The notes beneath the pieces were generated by a model. The model searched no databases, was not told where the DNA came from, and saw only the letters and a list, made by a program, of their open reading frames with translations. A program made the translations under genes and the position numbers. A DNA stretch of 40,698 bases, from positions 1 to 40,698 of the IMG/VR virus record IMGVR_UViG_3300033142_000163. One strand, given 5' to 3'. Source of the DNA: a virus. Shown piece by piece: positions 7,869 to 13,680 of this stretch. Every line of letters starts with the position of its first letter. Within the stretch, counting starts at the first letter, position 1.

Positions 7869-7931
7869 CAGTAGGGAACTGTAAAACCCAAGTCAAACAA
7901 ATTCATTAACACAAACAAAAACAAAAACAAA

Positions 7932-8321
7932 ATGGCAAAATTCATTAAATTTAATATTGTTGACACTAGCACACCTGCAAATCAAAAAGCACACTTACTA
8001 GATGTTGATAATATCGGGGACATTTCTTACGATGGAACAAACAAAGTAAGTATTGTATTAAGATCACCAGCTGGTGGAAACTCACAAGCTGCAGGGATTG
8101 CTGGAAGAGTTGTAGAAATAGAAGTATCTAAAGCTAAAGGTGCGCTAACTAATCCAACAATCACTAATGGTTCAGCTGCTCCTGATCAGGCTATTGTAAA
8201 AGCTATGACTGCTAATCCAGGTGGTGTTGCTGCTACAGCTCAATTAGGTAAAGACGAGTCTGCTAGTCCAGCACAAATGTACTGGCACTCATGGGCCGTT
8301 GTAACTGATACAACTGTATAA
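7932..8321 (+). CDS. Putative small virion structural protein (decoration-like)
   Basis: This 129-residue protein opens with MAKFIKFNIVDTSTPANQKA and has an even beta-type composition rich in Ala, Thr, Val and Gly with few cysteines or long helices. Proteins of this size and composition in phages are often head-decoration or tail-associated subunits. The strong A/C-rich leader before it and the hairpin terminator straight after it (8346-8376) suggest high, self-contained expression, as expected for a structural protein. Identity is inferred. Confidence 0.5.
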   Translation: MAKFIKFNIVDTSTPANQKAHLLDVDNIGDISYDGTNKVSIVLRSPAGGNSQAAGIAGRVVEIEVSKAKGALTNPTITNGSAAPDQAIVKAMTANPGGVAATAQLGKDESASPAQMYWHSWAVVTDTTV

Positions 8322-8345
8322 AAACTAACCATCAATTAAATATAT

Positions 8346-8376
8346 CCTCGCGGCTTAACTGTCGCGGGGTTTATTT
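8346..8376 (+). terminator. Rho-independent-type terminator
   Basis: CCTCGCG (8346-8352) pairs with CGCGGGG (8363-8369) through 7 base pairs including one T-G wobble, with a 10-base loop, followed by TTTATTTAT. It lies in the 71-base gap between two genes and is far more G+C-rich than its surroundings, as expected for a terminator hairpin. Confidence 0.75.
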
Positions 8377-8392
8377 ATAAAAAAACTAATAT

Positions 8393-8860
8393 ATGGGTTC
8401 ACCTATAAAACACTGTTGGAGTTCTTTAATGCATAGTCCTGAGTGGAACAAAGCAAGAAAAAGATCTGGCGCTGGAACTGGAAATGACGCTTCTTTAAAA
8501 GCAGCTAAAAGCAAAAGAACTTCTCCTTTAAAAATGGGTTTTAAAATGAAAGGATCACCATATAATGAAGAAAATTCTAACACACCTATAATGCACGTAG
8601 ATATGGGTGATGATACTTTAGGTATGGCTACTAACAATGGTAGTATACTTATAAATAAAGACATTAAAGATCCAAAGCAAAAACAAGATGTCATAGATCA
8701 TGAAATGGTGCATATTAAACAAATAAAAGATGGTAGGCTAAGTTATGATGACGATAATGTTTATTGGGAAGGTAAAACGTATTCAAGAGATGATATGAAT
8801 GAAGGTGCAAAAAATTTACCTTGGGAAAAAGAAGCTTATCAAAAAACTAAAAATGCTTAA
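8393..8860 (+). CDS. Small HExxH zinc-metallopeptidase-like protein
   Basis: In this 155-residue protein, residues 1-60 are a basic region with SPIK, HSPEW, TSPLK and GSPYN motifs (MGSPIKHCWSSLMHSPEWNK). Residues ~70-155 form a compact domain with DHEMVHIKQ at 102-110, where His103, Glu104 and His107 form an HExxH zinc site. A downstream PWEKEAYQK offers a candidate third ligand. This matches the shape of small zincin domains found in phage cargo or polyvalent proteins. It is the first gene after the 8346 terminator and stops three bases before the next ATG. The substrate is unknown; it may act on virion proteins or be delivered into the host. Confidence 0.65.
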   Translation: MGSPIKHCWSSLMHSPEWNKARKRSGAGTGNDASLKAAKSKRTSPLKMGFKMKGSPYNEENSNTPIMHVDMGDDTLGMATNNGSILINKDIKDPKQKQDVIDHEMVHIKQIKDGRLSYDDDNVYWEGKTYSRDDMNEGAKNLPWEKEAYQKTKNA

Positions 8861-8862
8861 TT

Positions 8863-10809
8863 ATGGGACTTAAAAAAAATTATTTCGGAAAACTAAGAAG
8901 TTCTAGTCCTGTTAAAATGCATGAAGGTAAACCTCATAGCAAAAAAGATGGTCAACAAATAGTTGATGATTTAGAATATAAAACTCAATCAGAGAGAGGT
9001 ATGTCAGATGCAGAATATGCTAAATACTTTGGAGAAGGTTCGATACATAGACCAAATCTTGATGAAGTGGTAGTAAGATCAGATGTAGATTATAATCAAT
9101 ATCCTTTATTTGATGAACTTTCTGATCAACAAAAAGAATATTTTAATGACTCAGGGGCAATTGGCAGAGGTGTTAGAAGAAGAGCTCAAACAAGCGAAGG
9201 TTTAGCTGGTGATGTCACAGATATGGTAACAGGTATGTTAGTAGATCAGCCTTTAGCGGTGCTACAAACTCCTCAATCACTTATGGTTGAAGGTATAGAA
9301 GCTTTGAGAGGAAATCCTTACAACTTTGCAGATGCTCTTTCACCTGGATCACAAAGACTACCATCTGAAACAATGGGTTTTGAAGATAAACCTGGATGGG
9401 ATTTAGGAGGTTCTTTAAATACAGCTATGGATATAGTAGCAGATCCAACTAATTTAATCGGAGCTGGATTACTAACTAAAGGTTACAAAGGAGCTAAAGC
9501 AGTAAAAGGACTAGCAAACAAAGCAGATGATTTAGTTTATAGTTTGGCTGCAAAAGGAGACGAAGCTGCTAGTGCGGCTAGTAAATTACCAGAATCACCA
9601 GGTATATTTGGAAGATTTAATCCAAAAACTAGAGAATCTATGTATAATACTCTTGAAGATTTAAGTAAAAACGCTGAGGTTAGTAAGTTTGAAAGATTAA
9701 AAACAATGGAGCGATTAAATACGCCTGAAGGTCGAAAAAGATTATATGATCAAGAGCTAGGTTATTTACAGGGTGAAATGGAAAAATTAAGAAAAACATT
9801 GCAAAACCCAAAAGCACAAGCTCATCCATTTATAAGAAAACAAACACCTGGTAATGAATTTTTAGAAATTGAACAAAACGTTTTAGGTGGTCTTGGCACA
9901 AAAACAAAAAAACTATTTGATGCTGACTTAGCTGAACAAGCACAAAAAAATGTTGATTTTAGAATACAAGAAATTTCTAGACCTAATTTAAATGAAAGGG
10001 CAGCTGAGGCTATAAAAGGAGGAAAATTAAATTACAGCCAAGCAGAAGACATATTATATAATTCTGTTCCTCAAAAATATTTAGATTCCAATGCTACTTT
10101 TGGTGGTTTTAAACAAGCTAATGATGTTAATAGATTTTCATTACAAGGCGTTCAAAATGCTTCTCAATTAAATAAAGGTAATTTTATTTTAGGAAATAAA
10201 AATCTGCCTAAACCAAAAACAACTTATGCTCACGAGCAACAACACGGTTTTCAAGTTGGTAGAACAACACCTCTTGACAAAGATTTATCTAGTGGTATTA
10301 AACCTAACAAAGAGGTTTTAGATTATAACAAAAAATATGATGATCTGCTATCTGCAAGAGATAATATAAGTGCTTATAGCGATAATTTTGTTGAAAAATA
10401 CAAAGCAGCAGATTCAAAACTTAAAGATCTTGTAGCAAATAAACCAGCATCAGTCATAGATTACAATTATTTTAAATATGGCGGAAGTGGAAACATGGAG
10501 CCTAGAGCTTTTGCAGGAGAATTAAGACAATCCTTGCTTGATCAAGGTTTTATAAAAAATCCTTATGATAAAATAACTCCACAGATTTTATCTAAAGCTA
10601 AAAATTATTTTGATAAAAATCCAGCAATTCAAGCCGTGTTAAAAAGTGGTGGTAGAGATGTAAACGTAAGTGGTACTAGAATTCTTGATTTTATGGATAA
10701 ATCTAAAAGTAATTTTTCTTCATTAGCTAAATCAATGAATAAATTACCAGCTATTACGGGCGGTTTATTTAGTGGTAAAATGGTTTTTAGTGGAGATAAA
10801 AATAAGTAA
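8863..10809 (+). CDS. Large polyvalent-type protein with HExxH metallopeptidase-like domain
   Basis: This 648-residue protein has an N-terminal SSSPVK motif at 13-18. A helical region follows, with an apolar, Ala/Gly-rich stretch around residues 180-225. The C-terminal domain carries AHEQQHGFQVG with His457, Glu458 and His461, and about 85 residues later EPRAFAGELRQ, whose Glu546 or Glu553 could be the third zinc ligand. This HExxH plus distant E-containing helix is the layout I expect of zincins in phage large polyvalent proteins. The protein is probably packaged with DNA and injected, but that is inference. It forms a two-gene unit with the smaller HExxH gene before it. Confidence 0.6.
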   Translation: MGLKKNYFGKLRSSSPVKMHEGKPHSKKDGQQIVDDLEYKTQSERGMSDAEYAKYFGEGSIHRPNLDEVVVRSDVDYNQYPLFDELSDQQKEYFNDSGAIGRGVRRRAQTSEGLAGDVTDMVTGMLVDQPLAVLQTPQSLMVEGIEALRGNPYNFADALSPGSQRLPSETMGFEDKPGWDLGGSLNTAMDIVADPTNLIGAGLLTKGYKGAKAVKGLANKADDLVYSLAAKGDEAASAASKLPESPGIFGRFNPKTRESMYNTLEDLSKNAEVSKFERLKTMERLNTPEGRKRLYDQELGYLQGEMEKLRKTLQNPKAQAHPFIRKQTPGNEFLEIEQNVLGGLGTKTKKLFDADLAEQAQKNVDFRIQEISRPNLNERAAEAIKGGKLNYSQAEDILYNSVPQKYLDSNATFGGFKQANDVNRFSLQGVQNASQLNKGNFILGNKNLPKPKTTYAHEQQHGFQVGRTTPLDKDLSSGIKPNKEVLDYNKKYDDLLSARDNISAYSDNFVEKYKAADSKLKDLVANKPASVIDYNYFKYGGSGNMEPRAFAGELRQSLLDQGFIKNPYDKITPQILSKAKNYFDKNPAIQAVLKSGGRDVNVSGTRILDFMDKSKSNFSSLAKSMNKLPAITGGLFSGKMVFSGDKNK

Positions 10810-10837
10810 ATCGTAATTAATCAAAATAACATGTAAC

Positions 10838-10864
10838 TATTTATATATAGATTATATATAAATA
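10838..10864 (+). promoter_or_regulatory. Perfect AT-only inverted repeat before the gldL-like gene
   Basis: TATTTATATATA (10838-10849) and TATATATAAATA (10853-10864) form a perfect 12-base inverted repeat around GAT, 15 bases before the ATG at 10880. It could be an operator or a promoter core; its right arm contains TATAAATA, the T4-type late promoter sequence. The hairpin would be weak because it is all A-T. The function is inferred from symmetry and position. Confidence 0.4.
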
Positions 10865-10879
10865 ATTAAATTAAATGTT

Positions 10880-11320
10880 ATGTTAAAAAATTTAAAATTA
10901 GACTTTACTAATATGCTCTACGGGCTCGGAGCTGCAGTCGTTATTTTAGGAGCTCTTGCTAAAATTCAGCACTGGCCATACGGCTCATTATTGTTGACAA
11001 TAGGTATGATAACAGAAGCTATTGTTTTCGCTTATTCTGCATTCGAGACAACTAAAGATACAAACGATAACTCACATGTAGTTTATGAACCTTATGACAC
11101 TAGTGAAATAGTTAAAGCTCAAAAAGAATATGCTAATAAAATACAGAAAGCTGTTGAGAATATTAATTTAATAAATAAATCACATGCTGCTCATTTAAAA
11201 CTTAGTAAGTCATCTGTAAAAGCTTACGAAGATATAAATAAAAATTCTGTATCTTTAGCAAAAAACACATTCGATATAAATAAAATTTATCAATCAATAC
11301 TAAAGGTAATTAAAAAATAA
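10880..11320 (+). CDS. GldL-like membrane protein (gliding / type 9 secretion motor subunit homologue)
   Basis: This 146-residue protein has an N-terminus that strongly resembles Bacteroidota GldL: MLYGLGAAVVILGALAKIQH, followed by WP, then LLLTIGMITEAIVFAYSAFE. Two membrane helices span about 12-29 and 35-54. Lys28, His31, Glu46 and Glu56 sit where GldL carries its protonatable residues. The 90-residue tail is helical (EYANKIQKAVENINLINKSH) like the cytoplasmic part of GldL, but the protein is shorter than the ~210+ residues usual in bacteria. In hosts GldL works with GldM as a proton-driven motor; no GldM is visible here. Its stop overlaps the holin ATG by one base. It might interfere with host motility or secretion, block superinfection, or take part in lysis; none of these is shown by sequence. 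Confidence 0.8.
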   Translation: MLKNLKLDFTNMLYGLGAAVVILGALAKIQHWPYGSLLLTIGMITEAIVFAYSAFETTKDTNDNSHVVYEPYDTSEIVKAQKEYANKIQKAVENINLINKSHAAHLKLSKSSVKAYEDINKNSVSLAKNTFDINKIYQSILKVIKK

Positions 11321-11784
11321 TGCCAGATAATAAAAAGAAGTTTAAAGATACAAAAGTCGGTCAGTTTTTATTAGGAACTGCGCCTAAGCTAGTTGATGGT
11401 ATATCTGATGTTTTACCAGATCAAGGCTTATTAGGTGTAGTTAAAAACTTAATAAAAAAAGAAGATCCTGTAATTTTACCACCAGAAGATAAAGAAAAAG
11501 CTTTAAAGTTATTAGAGCAAGACATGGTAGAAATGCAAGAAATATCTAAGCGTTGGGCTAGTGATATGAAATCAGATTCATGGTTATCTAAAAACACACG
11601 CCCTATGACTCTTATATTTTTAACTATATCTTTAATAATTTTAATAGTTCTTGAAAGCTCTAATATACAGTTTGATGTTGATAGCGGTTGGGTTGATCTA
11701 TTAAAATCTCTTTTAATTACAGTTTACGTGGCTTATTTTGGTTCACGAGGTGCAGAAAAATTTAAAACAATAAGTAAAAAATAA
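11320..11784 (+). CDS. 3TM-type holin
   Basis: This 154-residue protein has a soluble N-terminal region (about 1-90, with a charged helix at LKLLEQDMVEMQEI). Two apolar helices follow, PMTLIFLTISLIILIVLESS and LLKSLLITVYVAYFG, then a short basic tail (GSRGAEKFKTISKK). The WLSKNTRPMT lead-in and VAYFGSRGAEKF ending match the holin-of-3TMs family as I remember it. Holins pierce the inner membrane at lysis. No endolysin is recognised nearby in this window. It starts on the stop codon of the GldL-like gene, so the two membrane proteins should be produced together. Confidence 0.75.
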   Translation: MPDNKKKFKDTKVGQFLLGTAPKLVDGISDVLPDQGLLGVVKNLIKKEDPVILPPEDKEKALKLLEQDMVEMQEISKRWASDMKSDSWLSKNTRPMTLIFLTISLIILIVLESSNIQFDVDSGWVDLLKSLLITVYVAYFGSRGAEKFKTISKK

Positions 11785-11789
11785 AAAAA

Positions 11790-12350
11790 ATGTCAAAATT
11801 TATAACTAATGATGGTATTGTAGGTAAAGCAATGCCTTTAACGGGTTTAGTAGGAGCCCCAAATCCTTTACCAGCTTGGGTTTTTGAAAACCAAACCGGA
11901 ACATTAGGAACTTTTTTAAATAGTTCTGTACTTTACGTTGGTGTAAGCGGTGATGTTAGTGTTATATTACCTGGTACTAATTTAAGTTCTGTAAAAGCTC
12001 TTTCAATCACAAATGGAGGCAGTGGTTACAGTAATGGTACAGGTGTTGCAACAACAACATCTGGTGATGGATTAGGTTTAACTGTAAACACAACAGTAAC
12101 TTCTAACGTAATAACTGCTGTAGCAATAAATGCTGCAGGATCAGGTTACAATGTAAATGATATTGTAACAGTAAGTGGTGGTGGTGGAAATGCCACTCTA
12201 CAAATTACAGCCGTAAACGATGGTGTTCCTGTAGCTGCACAAGCTATAACTTTTAAAAACGTTCCAGCGGGTAGTATACTACCTGTAGCTGTTGACTATG
12301 TTACTGCTCTAAACACTGTTGCAGCTGGTGACATAATTGTATGTAAATAA
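11790..12350 (+). CDS. Putative small structural protein with inserted GSGY repeats
   Basis: This 186-residue protein has a beta-rich frame (N-terminal MSKFITNDGIVGKAMPLTG; C-terminal FKNVPAGSILPVAVDYVTA, ending IIVCK). Two similar segments are inserted in the middle: SITNGGSGYSNGTGVATTTS and INAAGSGYNVNDIVTVSGGG. Gly-Ser-Gly-Tyr repeats of this type occur in phage fibre and neck proteins. It has no signal peptide. It is probably a virion surface or decoration subunit that acquired a repeat module; this is inferred from composition. Confidence 0.5.
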   Translation: MSKFITNDGIVGKAMPLTGLVGAPNPLPAWVFENQTGTLGTFLNSSVLYVGVSGDVSVILPGTNLSSVKALSITNGGSGYSNGTGVATTTSGDGLGLTVNTTVTSNVITAVAINAAGSGYNVNDIVTVSGGGGNATLQITAVNDGVPVAAQAITFKNVPAGSILPVAVDYVTALNTVAAGDIIVCK

Positions 12351-12383
12351 TAAAAAAATATATTAATCAAATTTAATTAAATC

Positions 12384-12632
12384 ATGGCAAAAGCAAAAAA
12401 AATAAAAAAAGAAGAATTAGAACTTGTTAATGAACAACAAAATAAGTTAAATGAATTGTTGAAACATTTAGGTATTTTAGATGTTGAAAAAATAAATACG
12501 CATAGCGTTATTAAAAAATTAAGCGATGAAATACAAGAAACTAAAGAACAGTTAGAAAAAACTTATGGTTCTGTTAACATAGATTTACAAACTGGTAAAA
12601 TATCTGAAATTACTAAACAAGATGTTGAGTAA
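12384..12632 (+). CDS. Small coiled-coil protein
   Basis: This 82-residue protein is almost wholly charged heptad-like helix (KKEELELVNEQQNKLNELLK; IKKLSDEIQETKEQLEKTYG), with a short non-helical tail. It is preceded by TTTAATTAAATC and overlaps the next gene by 11 bases. No function is recognised; it may be a small assembly factor. Confidence 0.6.
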   Translation: MAKAKKIKKEELELVNEQQNKLNELLKHLGILDVEKINTHSVIKKLSDEIQETKEQLEKTYGSVNIDLQTGKISEITKQDVE

Positions 12633-12849
12633 TATTAGAAAAATAAGCATTGGATCTGATTATAAAAACGACGCAATGCATTATTCAGTAGGACAACAAG
12701 TTTACGGTGGTCACGAAATATCACATATACTTCTTGACGAAAACGATAATTCCTATAATATTCATATAAAGAAAAACAACGAGGTATTGCCATGGAAGAA
12801 GTTTAATTCTAACATGGCTATATCAGTTGAGTACGATTTAGAGTATTAA
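12622..12849 (+). CDS. Small conserved-type hypothetical protein
   Basis: This 75-residue protein starts inside the end of the coiled-coil gene and ends on the first base of the next ATG. It contains SVGQQVYGGHEISHILLDEN, an HEISH string that matches HExxH by chance or design, and then beta-type sequence (NEVLPWKKFNSNMAISVEYD). The length is too small for a metallopeptidase. I recall similar proteins just upstream of terminase genes in related phages, but no function. Confidence 0.55.
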   Translation: MLSNIRKISIGSDYKNDAMHYSVGQQVYGGHEISHILLDENDNSYNIHIKKNNEVLPWKKFNSNMAISVEYDLEY

Positions 12850-13454
12850 TGAAAAGTCTATATGATTTTATAGTAAAACCATTTGGTAAAGAATATTCTA
12901 ATAGCATAAAGGTAGATGATAAAGAATTAGTATTAAATACTAAGGTTGAAAACTGGAAGTTTGTTAATAGAATAGCCGAGGTTATAGAAACACCTAAAGC
13001 TTTTAAAACACCTATAAGAAAAGGTGATTTAATAATAGTTCATCAAAATGTGTTTAGAACATTTTACGGTATGAAAGGTGTTAAGAAAAAAAGCAGATCA
13101 TATTTTAAAAATGATTTGTATTTTTGTAGCTTAGACCAAATATATCTTTATAAAAACAATAATGGTTATCACTCGTTTGGTGATAGATGTTTTGTTAAAC
13201 CGATAATAAATAAAGATAAATTAAGCAACAAAAAAGAACAAGCCCTTATAGGTATACTAAAATATAGTAATAACTCATTAGAAGCGCTTAATATTAATCC
13301 TGGTGATGTTGTAGGTTTTACACCTAACAGCGAATGGGATTTTATTATTGAAAATGAAAGAGTTTATTGTATGAAATCAAATGATATTGTAATTAAATAT
13401 GAGCACAAAGGAAACGAAGAAGAATATAATCCAAGCTGGGCGCGTAGCTGTTGA
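12849..13454 (+). CDS. Beta-rich protein, possible double GroES-like fold
   Basis: This 201-residue protein has two halves that each look like a GroES-type small barrel. Residues ~7-105 hold FIVKPFGKEYSNS, VNRIAEVIETP, KGDLIIVHQNVFR and FCSLDQIYLYK. Residues ~115-190 hold RCFVKPI, ALIGILKYSNNS, PGDVVGFTPNSEW and SNDIVIKYE. The order of a VKP strand, an I-G/A-x-V strand, then a GD-V-I/V-x-F/H strand is the Cpn10 pattern. The assignment is by eye and needs a profile or structure comparison. It overlaps the next gene by 56 bases in another frame and stands just upstream of the terminase genes. A role in capsid folding would fit, but is unproved. Confidence 0.45.
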   Translation: MKSLYDFIVKPFGKEYSNSIKVDDKELVLNTKVENWKFVNRIAEVIETPKAFKTPIRKGDLIIVHQNVFRTFYGMKGVKKKSRSYFKNDLYFCSLDQIYLYKNNNGYHSFGDRCFVKPIINKDKLSNKKEQALIGILKYSNNSLEALNINPGDVVGFTPNSEWDFIIENERVYCMKSNDIVIKYEHKGNEEEYNPSWARSC

Positions 13455-13680
13455 AGAACTTATAAAGGTTGCTAAAGAACCTATTGTAGATTCAGACGAT
13501 GATATATCTGCAGACAGACTTAAAAATGCTGCAGCAACAAAAAAATTAGCAATATTCGATGCTTTTGAAATATTACAACGTTTACAAGAAGAAGAGGATA
13601 TGTTAAACGAAAAACCAAAAGAAGTTAAAAAAGAAAGAACTTTTGCTGGTTTTGCTGAAGGTAGATCTAAAAATGTATAA
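13399..13680 (+). CDS. Putative terminase small subunit
   Basis: This 93-residue, mainly helical protein (KKNIIQAGRVAVEELIKVAK; SADRLKNAAATKKLAIFDAF) has a short basic C-terminus. Size, helical character and position immediately before the large terminase gene fit a small terminase, which recognises phage DNA and feeds it to the motor. Its start lies 56 bases inside the preceding gene and its end overlaps the terL start by eight bases, suggesting coupling. No helix-turn-helix is certain by eye. Confidence 0.6.
   Translation: MSTKETKKNIIQAGRVAVEELIKVAKEPIVDSDDDISADRLKNAAATKKLAIFDAFEILQRLQEEEDMLNEKPKEVKKERTFAGFAEGRSKNV

Noticed and set aside
7869-7881. CAGT-AGGGA-ACTG hairpin before the gene at 7932
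   Set aside because: A four-base stem is expected by chance and is not followed by T residues.
12700-12740. HEISH string in the 75-residue protein as a metallopeptidase site
   Set aside because: The protein is too short for a zincin fold and lacks a plausible third ligand; the match is probably chance.
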